Origin: Paenibacillus illinoisensis NBRC 15959
Lineage (GTDB): Bacteria > Bacillota > Bacilli > Paenibacillales > Paenibacillaceae
DNA length: 64,000 bases
NCBI RefSeq assembly: GCF_004000925.1
Contig: NZ_BIME01000008.1
Coordinates: forward strand, 186,001 to 250,000
Direction of reading: 5' to 3'
The translations under genes and the position numbers were made by a program. Shown piece after piece: positions 32,184 through 40,859 of this stretch; within the stretch, counting starts at the first letter, position 1; each line of letters starts with the position of its first letter. The notes below the pieces were generated by a model. It saw only the letters and a list, made by a program, of their open reading frames with translations. It searched no databases and was not told where the DNA came from.

Positions 32184-33047
32184 ATGGCAGCCATCATACA
32201 TGCGTTACAGCAAGAGCTGGATGGACTTCCATCGCAGGAACGGCGGATTGCAGAGGTTATTTTGCAATCTCCGTCGGATATCCCCGGCTGGACGATTAAT
32301 TATCTTGCTGAACAAAGCGGAACCAGTCCGGCAACGGTCACCCGCTTCTGTAAGTCCTTTCACTTCAAGGGTTTCCCGGATTTCAAAATGAAGCTGGCCG
32401 CAGAGCTGTCTCATTCGACGGACAAAACGGCTTACCAGGATATCGTGGCAGGCAATCCGTTGTCCAAAATTGTGGAGGCCATCGAAGCCAACCACCTTGC
32501 CTCCATTGCGGATACCACTCGGCTGCTGGATTTGGGCAGATTGGAGCATGCGGTTCAGCTATTATGCCATGCCCGTCGCATTGACCTGTACGGTGTTGCG
32601 ACCTCATCCATCGTGACACAGGATTTCTATCAGAAACTTGTGCGAATTGGCAAAAGCTGTACAGCCTTTTCGGATTCACATATGCAGATTACGTCAGCTT
32701 CCTCGCTAAGTGAAGGAGATGTGGCCATGGCCGTGTCCTACTCGGGGGAAACGCCAGAGACCATCGATGCCCTGCATTGCGCCAAACAGGCGGGAGCTGC
32801 AACGATCTCACTTACTTCCTACGGTAACAACAAGCTCGCCGGCGTATCCGATATTCCGCTATTTACGTCTTCACTGGAAGAGGGGATGAGACGGGGAGAT
32901 ATGGCTTCCCGGATTGCGCTGCTGCATGTCATTGATATTTTGTTCACAGGCATGATGAGTGCCGATTTCGACCGTTTTATCCCCAAACTGGAACAATCGT
33001 ATCACAATGTACAGTCCTATCGAGTTCAAAAACATGGAGGTGCGTGA
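32184..33047 (+). CDS. MurR/RpiR-family regulator of amino-sugar catabolism
   Basis: The 287-residue protein has an N-terminal RpiR helix-turn-helix (about 1-77), containing LPSQERRIAEVILQSP and QSGTSPATVTRFCKSFHFKG. A C-terminal SIS sugar-phosphate domain follows (about 110-260), with IDLYGVATSSIVTQDFYQKL and AMAVSYSGETPETID. It starts the operon with nagB and nagA and probably senses GlcNAc-6-phosphate or GlcN-6-phosphate. GntR-type NagR fills this place in Bacillus subtilis; here an RpiR protein takes it. The repeats at 32121-32169 are its likely sites. Confidence 0.88.
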   Translation: MAAIIHALQQELDGLPSQERRIAEVILQSPSDIPGWTINYLAEQSGTSPATVTRFCKSFHFKGFPDFKMKLAAELSHSTDKTAYQDIVAGNPLSKIVEAIEANHLASIADTTRLLDLGRLEHAVQLLCHARRIDLYGVATSSIVTQDFYQKLVRIGKSCTAFSDSHMQITSASSLSEGDVAMAVSYSGETPETIDALHCAKQAGAATISLTSYGNNKLAGVSDIPLFTSSLEEGMRRGDMASRIALLHVIDILFTGMMSADFDRFIPKLEQSYHNVQSYRVQKHGGA

Positions 33048-33048
33048 G

Positions 33049-33777
33049 ATGAACATTCGTATTTTTGAAAATGAAGAAGATCTGAATGCAACAGGTGCTG
33101 GCCTGATTGCCAGCTTGCTGCAAACGAAACCACGAGCTGTGCTCGGACTCGCAACGGGAAGTTCTCCGGTGGGCATTTATAAACAGCTCATTAGCTTGTA
33201 TCAGAAGGGTCTGGTGAGCTTCGCGCAGGCTTCTTCCTTCAATTTGGATGAGTACGTCGGGCTTCCGGTGGAGCATCAGGAGAGCTATCGCAGCTTCATG
33301 AATGAGCAGCTCTTTCATCATATTGATATCGATCTGGCAAAAACGCATGTACCGAACGGGCAGGCAACCGACCTGGACCAGGAATGTGCCATGTATGAAC
33401 AGCGGCTGGATGACCTGGGACCTGTAGACCTGCAGCTGCTGGGTATCGGACATAATGGACACATTGGTTTCAACGAACCGGGGAATGAACTGACCGGACG
33501 CACGCATGTGGTGGATCTGAAAGAAGAGACCCGCAAGGCCAATGCCCGTTTTTTTGCAAGTATTGATGAAGTCCCTGCTCAGGCCATAACGATGGGTGTA
33601 GGTACGATTCTGAAAGCCAAACAAATTTTGCTGATCGCTCGCGGTGAGGAAAAGGCCGAAATCATTCGCGAAGCCTTCATGGGGCCGATTACAACCCAGT
33701 GTCCTGCGTCCTTGCTGCAATGCCATCCGAATGTGGTTGTACTGCTGGATCGTGCTGCCGGGAGGTTGGTCAAATGA
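33049..33777 (+). CDS. nagB: Glucosamine-6-phosphate deaminase
   Basis: This 242-residue enzyme converts GlcN-6-P to fructose-6-P and ammonia in the cytosol. Hallmarks are LGLATGSSPVGIYKQLI, the catalytic FNLDEYVGL, and LLGIGHNGHIGFNEPG. It starts at ATG 33049, 7 bp after GGAGGTG and 1 bp after the regulator's stop. It overlaps nagA by 4 bp. Confidence 0.95.
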   Translation: MNIRIFENEEDLNATGAGLIASLLQTKPRAVLGLATGSSPVGIYKQLISLYQKGLVSFAQASSFNLDEYVGLPVEHQESYRSFMNEQLFHHIDIDLAKTHVPNGQATDLDQECAMYEQRLDDLGPVDLQLLGIGHNGHIGFNEPGNELTGRTHVVDLKEETRKANARFFASIDEVPAQAITMGVGTILKAKQILLIARGEEKAEIIREAFMGPITTQCPASLLQCHPNVVVLLDRAAGRLVK

Positions 33778-34988
33778 ACGATAAAGGCATAGCCCATTTG
33801 GAAAAAGAGAGCGGCAGCCCCATTTATCTTCTTCGCGGTAAAATGGTACTGCCTGAAGGTCTGGCGCAGGATGGCCTGCTCGCCTGGACCGAAGGGAAAA
33901 TCATATATGCCGGGTCACCGGAAGGTCTGCCGTCATCTATTCGTAATCAGGCGGTCTCCGTGCCTGTACCCGATGGGGGCGTTATCGTCCCCGGGTTTAT
34001 TGATATCCATGTCCACGGTGGCTATGGAGAGGATTTCATGGATGCGAGCCAAGAAGTGTTGGACAAGATTACTTCATTTCACAGTACGCAGGGTACGACT
34101 GCCATGCTTGCAACATCCATGACTGCTCCGAAGGACAGACTGGATCGGGTGCTCGCTGAAGTGGACCGTTATCGTTCCAAGCTCATGCCATACGCCCAGC
34201 TTGAGGGAGTGCATCTGGAAGGACCGTTCTTCAGTCCAAAATGGCCTGGCGCGCAGAATCCGGAGCATATTGTACTGCCCAATGTATCATGGCTCGCAGA
34301 ATGGGAAAAAGAGTATCCCGGCCTGATTCGCCAGGTCACGCTGGCGCCGGAACGGGAAGGGGCGCTTGAAGTCATTGCATGGCTGCGTCAGCAGCGGATT
34401 ACAGCAGCGCTAGGTCACACGGATGCGACCTATGAAGAGGTGGAGCGAGCGATTGAAGCCGGGCTGCATCACGCCGTACATACGTACAATGCAATGACTC
34501 CGCTGCATCATCGTAATCCCGGAGCTGCGGGAGCCGTACTGAGTGATTCAAGAATCAGCGCTGAAGTGATTGCTGATGGCATTCATGTGCACCCTGCGGC
34601 GATCTCCATCCTTGCCCAGCTGAAGCAGTCTGCCGATCAGCTCGTGCTGATCACAGATGCCATGTCCGCTGCCGGGCTGGAAGACGGGGAATACAAAATC
34701 GGCGACCTGCCCGTGATCGTGAAGGAGGGCGTAGCCAGATTGAAGGACGGCGGTGCCCTAGCTGGAAGTACACTGACGATGATTCGTGGCTTCCGCTATC
34801 TGGTACAAGACGTGGGCATGAGCCTGAGCGCTACATCTCGCGCAGCCAGTCTCACCCCGGCACGCCTGCTCGGAATCGACCATCGCACCGGTTCCCTGGC
34901 TGCAGGGAAACAGGCAGATATCGTTTTGCTTAACCAGAAATTGGGTATTGAGGGTGTATGGATTAAAGGCAGAATGATTGGCGGTTAG
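33774..34988 (+). CDS. nagA: N-acetylglucosamine-6-phosphate deacetylase
   Basis: The 404-residue amidohydrolase starts at ATG 33774 inside the nagB stop. Metal-ligand and active-site blocks are visible: GFIDIHVHGGYGEDFMDA, GVHLEGPFFSPKWPGAQNP, ALGHTDATYEEVERAIEAG, HTYNAMTPLHHRNPG and LITDAMSAAGL. It removes acetyl from GlcNAc-6-P, giving the NagB substrate. The operon thus feeds cell-wall or chitin amino sugars into glycolysis. Confidence 0.95.
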   Translation: MNDKGIAHLEKESGSPIYLLRGKMVLPEGLAQDGLLAWTEGKIIYAGSPEGLPSSIRNQAVSVPVPDGGVIVPGFIDIHVHGGYGEDFMDASQEVLDKITSFHSTQGTTAMLATSMTAPKDRLDRVLAEVDRYRSKLMPYAQLEGVHLEGPFFSPKWPGAQNPEHIVLPNVSWLAEWEKEYPGLIRQVTLAPEREGALEVIAWLRQQRITAALGHTDATYEEVERAIEAGLHHAVHTYNAMTPLHHRNPGAAGAVLSDSRISAEVIADGIHVHPAAISILAQLKQSADQLVLITDAMSAAGLEDGEYKIGDLPVIVKEGVARLKDGGALAGSTLTMIRGFRYLVQDVGMSLSATSRAASLTPARLLGIDHRTGSLAAGKQADIVLLNQKLGIEGVWIKGRMIGG

Positions 34989-35017
34989 GCAGCAAGGTGA
35001 AAGGTTTTGGTCAATGA

Positions 35018-35512
35018 ATGATTCGAAAATTTAGAAAGATGGATATCGTGCTAATTGTTGCCGTTGTTGCTGCATTAATAGTTAGCATCGGGTACTGGAT
35101 CAAAGCTAACCAATCGATTAATAAAGCAGATGTAGAGGCATTTATTCAGGATCAAAATCTGGATCAGGTCCTCATACATCAGGTCGATAAGTCCCTATAC
35201 TATATCTTCGGTGAGGATGTCATTTATGCGTTCAAAGACAAACAGCACTTTTCCAAATCGGGATATGATCACAAGGATGACGTGGTGTTTGGTGGGCTAA
35301 CCAAGGGGGCCATGGGACTTGTAATTAACGATCCGGAGATTATGAAGCAGGCCAACTTGTATACACTTACGATAGACGGGACGACCCGCAAGTATAATTA
35401 TGGTGGTGAGAAGTATCTGGTCATCGCTGATGAACGCATATGGAATCCTTCTCCGCAATTTCAGCTGAGCTTTTATAATGCAGAGGGAGCAGAACTTTAT
35501 CATCAGGAGTAA
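35018..35512 (+). CDS. Membrane-anchored protein of unknown function
   Basis: The 164-residue protein has one N-terminal membrane segment (IVLIVAVVAALIVSIGYWI) and an extracellular part with VLIHQVDKSLYYIFGEDVIY and YNYGGEKYLVIADERIW. No lipobox or catalytic motif is seen. It begins 29 bp after nagA with only a weak ribosome site (AAAGG, long spacing), so it may be the last gene of that operon or separately expressed. Family unknown. Confidence 0.65.
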   Translation: MIRKFRKMDIVLIVAVVAALIVSIGYWIKANQSINKADVEAFIQDQNLDQVLIHQVDKSLYYIFGEDVIYAFKDKQHFSKSGYDHKDDVVFGGLTKGAMGLVINDPEIMKQANLYTLTIDGTTRKYNYGGEKYLVIADERIWNPSPQFQLSFYNAEGAELYHQE

Positions 35513-35623
35513 GATCAGAAGCATGACGGTTTTCCGCTGGAGAGGCAATCGGGTGAGTAATGTGTTAAAATAGTCTCAAAAAAAGACGGGATCTGCGGAT
35601 CACGCATAACGGAGGCGTGAAAC

Positions 35624-35995
35624 ATGGAACGTAACGCTATGCTCGAGTTCGATCCATTCCTCACAGAGCTGGCGGAAAAACTGCACGTGCACGGATATTA
35701 TGCCTTTTATGGTGAGCATTACAATGAAGCCGATATGGAGCAGTACCGCAGACACCTGTTTAACTCATTCCGCAATATCGTATGGGTAGAGCTGGATGCA
35801 CGCAAAAAATATATGATTGTCGATCATCGTGGACGAAACACCGTCATGAAATTGATCGATGGCATGCTGAATACCCGTAGAACACTGCGGGCCAATCAGG
35901 CGATGGCGGGCACGGATACGTCCAATGTCCAGCAGGAGATTACCCATCTGACGCAGATGGTGCACATGCTAAGATTTACGACATTTAGAACATAG
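35624..35995 (+). CDS. Uncharacterised 123-residue protein
   Basis: A GGAGGCG ribosome site precedes ATG 35624. The soluble product has an aromatic N-terminal half (KLHVHGYYAFYGEHYNEADM) and a mixed core (NIVWVELDARKKYMIVDHRG). The C-terminus is predicted to be helical (VQQEITHLTQMVHMLRF). It is flanked by a terminator. I do not recognise the family. Confidence 0.6.
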   Translation: MERNAMLEFDPFLTELAEKLHVHGYYAFYGEHYNEADMEQYRRHLFNSFRNIVWVELDARKKYMIVDHRGRNTVMKLIDGMLNTRRTLRANQAMAGTDTSNVQQEITHLTQMVHMLRFTTFRT

Positions 35996-36006
35996 TAATA
36001 TCAACC

Positions 36007-36040
36007 AAGAGAGACTTACCCCAAGGGGAGTCACTCTTTT
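36007..36040 (+). terminator. Terminator after the 123-residue gene
   Basis: AAGAG-GACT-CCCC (36007-36022) pairs with GGGG-AGTC-CTCTT (36025-36039) with small bulges, then TTTT. Confidence 0.65.
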
Positions 36041-36303
36041 GAATTTTCAACAGTTCTAACGAATCCATACCACCTTATCACAAGGATTCGTACAGAATGC
36101 CAAAGATAACGAACTCCAGTCACGTTAATGCAACGTTTACCTATTCCAGATATGTCCACAGCATGGAATAACACGTCACTGATTCGTTAAACCACCGATC
36201 TCATTGTAATCAATCTAATAACACTCGCTCAGTTCGTTAAAATGGGCTAGGTGCCTGATTAAACATTCATTTCTATTCTATCGCTACTAATTCTAACGAC
36301 AAA
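36041..36303. other. Non-coding stretch with recurring TAACGAA/TTCGTTA motif
   Basis: No gene is seen. The 7-mer TAACGAA or its complement recurs at 36057, 36107, 36184 and 36234, with near-matches at 36123 (CGTTAA) and 36294 (TAACGAC). Two pairs are 50 bp apart. ACGAATCC (36059-36066) and GGATTCGT (36084-36091) also form an inverted repeat. Function is unknown. Confidence 0.35.
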
Positions 36304-36345
36304 AAGAGTGTCCCGTCATAAAACAAACGGGACACTCTTCTTTTT
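36304..36345. terminator. Bidirectional terminator
   Basis: A perfect 13-bp stem (36304-36316 with 36327-36339) is flanked by AAAAA on the left and CTTTTT on the right. It can stop transcripts from both directions. Confidence 0.85.
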
Positions 36346-36458
36346 AAATTGCACTTAACCTCTATCCACATGTAAAGGTAGCCTCAATCGTAAAATCAGT
36401 TTGGGCAATTGCTGCAAAAGTAGTGAAGGGAATGAAATCGATTCTGTAGAAGCGGAGC

Positions 36459-36529
36459 GTTCGCGTTTATCACCTGGATTTCTCCCTTTGATAAAGGGGA
36501 TCAAAGAAATCAGGGGATAACAGCGATCG
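36459..36529. repeat. Long nested hairpin element downstream of dipeptidase
   Basis: Five successive paired blocks are visible. CGTTCGC (36459) pairs with GCGATCG (36523, one mismatch), TTATC with GATAA, CCTG with CAGG, ATTTCT with AGAAAT, and CCCTTT (36484) with AAAGGG (36493). There is no T-run on either strand, so it is not a simple terminator. It resembles a REP- or MITE-like dispersed element or a structured RNA. The rest of 36346-36604 is non-coding. Confidence 0.55.
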
Positions 36530-36604
36530 AAAGAACGATTCGGAACCGAAACGGCCACGTCAGCACACTGCCCCGCACTTATTTTTCACATGAGTTTTCA
36601 AACT

Positions 36605-37960
36605 CTACAAGCTCTTCAAGAACTGTACGATCGTCAACAACCCTTTATCAAAGTTCTCCAGGTTGAAGTGTTCATTTGGTGCGTGCAGATTCTCATCCGG
36701 CAAACCAAAGCCCATCATCACGGCAGGTACGCCGAGGACACGGGAGAGCTTCTCAACGATAGGGATAGAACCGCCATCTTTGGTAAACAGGGCACGAACA
36801 CCATACACCTGCTCGTAAGCGTCAGCCGCTTTTTGCAGGATCGGATCGGTCGGATCGGTATTGAACGCAAAGGCTTTCTCGATTTGTTTCACATGCAGCG
36901 TGGCACCTGGCTGTACGTGTGCACGCAGGTGTGCTTCAATGCGGTCCAGCACTTGTTGCGGGTCTTGGTCGGCAACAAGGCGGCATGTGATTTTGGCATG
37001 AGCCTCTTTTGGAATGACCGTTTTGGTACCTTCACCCTGGAAGCCGCCCCATACACCGTTCAGCTCCAGTGTCGGACGTGCGCCAACACGTTCCACGAAC
37101 GAGTAGCCTTCTTCACCGTACAGTTGCTCCAGTCCAAGATCTTGGCGAAGCTGCTCTTCATTAAAGCCTTGCTTCACGAACTCTTCTCTCATTTCCGGAG
37201 AGAGGGGGAGGACGCCATCATAGAAACCATCCACGCTCACGCGGCCTTGCTCATCATGCAGCGAAGCGAGCAGGGATACAAGCGCATGCAGTGCGTTTGG
37301 TACACCACCGCCGAAGGAGCCGGAGTGCAGGTCAGTGTTAGCTGTGTTCAGATCCACTTCAAGTGAGCAAAGGCCGCGCAGACCTGTGGAGATCGCCGGT
37401 TTTCCTTTTTCGAGCAGGGAAGTATCGGAGATCAATACCATGTCTGCACGAAGCTTGTCCGTATTGTCATTCAGGTAGATCGGCAGGTTCGGGCTGGAGA
37501 TTTCCTCTTCGCCTTCGATGCAGAACTTCACGTTAATCGGGAGTTCCTTGTTTTCAGCCAGCAGGGCTTCTACTGCTTTGATATGTAAGAAGATCTGTCC
37601 TTTGTCATCTGTCGCCCCACGTGCGAACAGTTTTCCGTCCCGAACAGTAGGTTCGAAGGGAGGCGTTTCCCACAGGTTAAGCGGATCGACAGGTTGTACA
37701 TCATAGTGTCCATAGATCAGTGCTGTTGGTTTGCCAGGAGCATGCAGGTGGTCTGCATAAACAATCGGATGTCCAGCGGTTTGAATAACCTCTACATTTT
37801 CCATGCCTGCACGTGTCAGTGCATCTGCCGCCCATTGTGCAGCACGGTTAATATCCTCTTTATGAGCCGAAATGGCGGAAATGCTGGGAATGGACAGCCA
37901 TTCATTCAGTTCTGCCAGATGTTTTTCTCTATTCTCTTGAAAATAAGCCTGTTCTTTCAT
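36605..37960 (-). CDS. M20-family dipeptidase
   Basis: The 451-residue metallopeptidase starts at ATG 37960, with AAGGAGG 8 bp upstream; a longer frame from 38005 includes that ribosome site. Metal-binding blocks of the M20 family are clear: LIYGHYDVQPVDP, ARGATDDKGQ (bridging Asp), FCIEGEEEISSPN (catalytic Glu pair), DTDLHSG-like TANTDLHSGSFGG, and the final HAPNEHF. It likely hydrolyses dipeptides in the cytosol with two Zn or Mn ions. Monocistronic. Confidence 0.92.
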   Translation of the reverse strand: MKEQAYFQENREKHLAELNEWLSIPSISAISAHKEDINRAAQWAADALTRAGMENVEVIQTAGHPIVYADHLHAPGKPTALIYGHYDVQPVDPLNLWETPPFEPTVRDGKLFARGATDDKGQIFLHIKAVEALLAENKELPINVKFCIEGEEEISSPNLPIYLNDNTDKLRADMVLISDTSLLEKGKPAISTGLRGLCSLEVDLNTANTDLHSGSFGGGVPNALHALVSLLASLHDEQGRVSVDGFYDGVLPLSPEMREEFVKQGFNEEQLRQDLGLEQLYGEEGYSFVERVGARPTLELNGVWGGFQGEGTKTVIPKEAHAKITCRLVADQDPQQVLDRIEAHLRAHVQPGATLHVKQIEKAFAFNTDPTDPILQKAADAYEQVYGVRALFTKDGGSIPIVEKLSRVLGVPAVMMGFGLPDENLHAPNEHFNLENFDKGLLTIVQFLKSL

Positions 37961-38172
37961 TAAAAAAGCCTCCTTCATGTTTTGCTTTATCCTATTGTAA
38001 TCCATTTTGGCATCTTAATAAAACATTGGTTAAAAAATGATCGGCTGTGTACCGTTCCATTCCGCCGAAAATTGTGAGTATAATACAGGAAACGGATTTC
38101 ATCCATATTTTCTCAGCAGGGGAGTTGGGGAAGTTCCCATGATAGTCAGACCACATGCAAGCAGGCAGGTGA

Positions 38173-40581
38173 ATGATGATGGAAACGACTAAAAGAGAGA
38201 GACTGCCAGGTCGATTGGCGCGTTTCCAAGGGTTCACGCCTCGACGCCACAAAGGACGTTTTTACCGGAATAGCCTGATGATTATTTTGCTCATTGCCAG
38301 CATCCCCGGTTTGATTACAGGTATCGTGATGTACCAGCTGGTTGTTGGCAGAATGGAAAATGAATTCAATCGCATGCATCAAAACCAGATCGAGAATCGG
38401 GCACGCAATGTGGACGACCAGCTGGCCTACCTGGAGATGACCCTTTCGCATTGGGCCTTTGAACCAAGGTTTGGCAATGCACTGCGAACCCTGGACTTTG
38501 TCTATTATTTTAATGAAACGCAGGAGATCGTCACCACTTTATATGTACTGGAAGGGTCGCATCCTCTGATTAAGTCTGCACAGCTGTATTTGCAGGAACC
38601 GAAGCCGATCCTGTTTAACCGGGAGTATAACGAATTATTAGATGATGCGAAAATAAAAGCCTATGACCGCTACCTAGCCATGGGCAATCATGTGTACTGG
38701 ACAGACTGGGTATCAAATGCAAGCATTGAACCAGCAGCTGCCATGAATAGCAGCCTGCTGCATACCGATGCAGGCAACGCGCTGGTTCTGGTACATAAAA
38801 TCCCGGGCGAACATAATAACCCGTTCGGTGCACTCATCATTACTCTGGACAACGAGAAAGTCGCCAGTTTATTGAAAACGCTTACTCCATATGACGAAGG
38901 CCTAACCTTTCTTATGGATCAGGAAGGAAATACGCTGGTCACCGGTAATCCGGGAGGGGGTCAGCAGAATTCCACCTTTGAACAGCAGCTTAAGGAAGAG
39001 GTCGCACAGCATGCTGACAGCACGTCTTTTTTGTTCAAATATGAAGATCAGACCTACTCCGTATCCTACGGCTCCTTAAGCCGAATTGATTCCGACTGGA
39101 CCTATGTCTCCGCTGCACCGCTGACATCTGTGACATCACCGGTGAAGCTGGTATCCAAAATAATTGTCATTGCGAGCGCAGGCAGCCTGCTGCTGGGGCT
39201 CATGTTATCCTGGCTTGCTTCCCGGCGGATTTACTCCCCTGTGGCGAGAATGCTTCATCTTCTGACACCAGGCAAACATGAGGCTCATGCCAATCCGAGG
39301 CTGGACGAATTCCAGCTGCTGGAACAGCAGTGGAATGAGCTGACTTCCCGGAGCCTTACCGCACATCGTCAATTGCAGGAGCAGCTGCCGCATTTGCGTG
39401 ACAGCTTTGTACTGCAGCTGGTTCAAGGACACTTATATGCCTACAACGAGGAAGACCTCCAGAAGCGCATGAAGAATCTCGGATTCGAAGTGGAAGGTCA
39501 GCAATTTTTGCTGCTGCAAATGTATTTTACGGGTTATGCCCGGCTGCAGGGACGATTTGGAAGCCAGGATACCGGCCTGGTGACCTTTGCAGCTGTAAAC
39601 ATCATTGAAGAGGTGGCCAAAAGCTATTTTAACCAAGTCAGTATGATGAACTTTCATGACCTCTCTTCAGCCATGCTTGTCATTGCACCGAAGAATGTAC
39701 AGCTCAAGCCGCAGGCATTGCTCTGGGGTCAGGAGCTGGTAGAGGTTATCGGGAAGACGCTAAAAATGAATGTCACGGTCATGATTAGTCACTCCGCTGA
39801 TTCCTTGCATGAGCTGCCCGGCATCTTTGTTGAGATGGAACAGGCGGTTGCTTATCGCAGCATAGAGGAAGGGAGTCAGATACTCGATCTGGAAGATGAG
39901 CAGTGTTTCCGCAGAGCGGAAGAAGCAGCTTATCCGCTGGGCTTGGAACGCGAGATGATTCAGGCGATCAGGCTCGGTAAGCAGGAGGAAGCGGATCGGG
40001 TGCTGGAACAATTTATGGGCGAAATCGCCCGGACGGGTAGTACCGAGTTTCAGGTACAGCAGATGATGCTGCAGCTGCTAGGAAGTGTTCAGCATATGAT
40101 GCTGCAGACGGGGGTAACACCGTATAAGCTGTTCGGAGGATGCAATATGTACGAACGATTGTCAGCAATCCGCGAACCTGCACAGATGAAGCAGTGGATG
40201 ATGAGCAAGGTACTGGTGCCATATATACAGGAAATCGAGATGAGATCGCAGGAGCCGCTGAAACAGGTGGTGGAACGGACGATGCTGTATATGGATGAGC
40301 ATTATCGTAACGAAATCTCACTGGAAGGCTGCGCAGATGCAGAACAGATGACTCCCTATGCGCTTAGCAAAGCCTTTAAGCAAGTATCGGGCATGAACTT
40401 TATTGATTATTTGACAAAGGTCCGAATGGAGGCGGCCAAACAGCTGCTGCGTGAGACAACGATGAAAATTAATGACATCGCGGCTGCTGTTGGTTATCAG
40501 CACAGTTATTTTAATCGCATCTTCAAAAAACAGGAGGGTGTAACGCCAAGCCAGTATCGGGATCAGTGGTTTGGCAAATGA
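38173..40581 (+). CDS. Membrane-bound AraC-family regulator of the glycan locus
   Basis: The 802-residue protein has a transmembrane segment at about 38-62 (IILLIASIPGLITGIVMYQL), an extracellular sensor of about 250 residues, and a second membrane segment near 315-338 (IIVIASAGSLLLGLMLSWLA). A cytoplasmic linker and a C-terminal AraC DNA-binding domain (about 700-800) follow, the latter with ALSKAFKQVSGMNFIDYLTK and INDIAAAVGYQHSYFNRIFK. This layout is common in Paenibacillus next to LplABC importers. It probably senses an oligosaccharide outside the cell and activates the operon at 40860. Confidence 0.9.
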   Translation: MMMETTKRERLPGRLARFQGFTPRRHKGRFYRNSLMIILLIASIPGLITGIVMYQLVVGRMENEFNRMHQNQIENRARNVDDQLAYLEMTLSHWAFEPRFGNALRTLDFVYYFNETQEIVTTLYVLEGSHPLIKSAQLYLQEPKPILFNREYNELLDDAKIKAYDRYLAMGNHVYWTDWVSNASIEPAAAMNSSLLHTDAGNALVLVHKIPGEHNNPFGALIITLDNEKVASLLKTLTPYDEGLTFLMDQEGNTLVTGNPGGGQQNSTFEQQLKEEVAQHADSTSFLFKYEDQTYSVSYGSLSRIDSDWTYVSAAPLTSVTSPVKLVSKIIVIASAGSLLLGLMLSWLASRRIYSPVARMLHLLTPGKHEAHANPRLDEFQLLEQQWNELTSRSLTAHRQLQEQLPHLRDSFVLQLVQGHLYAYNEEDLQKRMKNLGFEVEGQQFLLLQMYFTGYARLQGRFGSQDTGLVTFAAVNIIEEVAKSYFNQVSMMNFHDLSSAMLVIAPKNVQLKPQALLWGQELVEVIGKTLKMNVTVMISHSADSLHELPGIFVEMEQAVAYRSIEEGSQILDLEDEQCFRRAEEAAYPLGLEREMIQAIRLGKQEEADRVLEQFMGEIARTGSTEFQVQQMMLQLLGSVQHMMLQTGVTPYKLFGGCNMYERLSAIREPAQMKQWMMSKVLVPYIQEIEMRSQEPLKQVVERTMLYMDEHYRNEISLEGCADAEQMTPYALSKAFKQVSGMNFIDYLTKVRMEAAKQLLRETTMKINDIAAAVGYQHSYFNRIFKKQEGVTPSQYRDQWFGK

Positions 40582-40604
40582 TCTGTGTACCACCTTGCTG
40601 TCTC

Positions 40605-40636
40605 ACCGGGATCCGAACCATCGGATTCCGGTTTTT
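40605..40636 (+). terminator. Terminator of the AraC regulator gene
   Basis: ACCGGGATCCGA (40605-40616) pairs with TCGGATTCCGGT (40621-40632, one G-T) across a 4-nt loop, then TTTTT. Confidence 0.85.
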
Positions 40637-40823
40637 CTTGTTGAGAAGGATGCAAACAAAGAAGGATAAGGCTGCAAAAATGTGCAAGGGAGTACAATGC
40701 AAAATGTCCAAATAGAAGCGAAAGTGGCGTCATAGCGGGCTTTGTGGCCTCGCCCAGTATGTAAGCAAAAAATGAAGGTTGCCGGAAAAGGGGGCTCTGT
40801 ATAGTCTGAATTACAAGCTCGAT

Positions 40824-40837
40824 TGATAACGCTTACA
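40824..40837 (+). promoter_or_regulatory. Catabolite-response element (cre) before the glycan operon
   Basis: TGATAACGCTTACA fits the 14-bp cre consensus TGWNANCGNTNWCA at every fixed position. It lies 23 bp before the lplB-like start, where CcpA binding would repress the operon when better carbon sources are present. Confidence 0.65.
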
Positions 40838-40859
40838 TAAATGAGGGAGGGGAGAGATT

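Noticed and set aside
36355..36558. 67-codon minus-strand frame across the hairpin element
   Set aside because: It spans a long inverted repeat, lacks a ribosome site and looks like a chance frame.
36605..37366. 258-codon plus-strand frame opposite the dipeptidase
   Set aside because: The minus-strand M20 enzyme has all metal-binding motifs; the plus frame has none.
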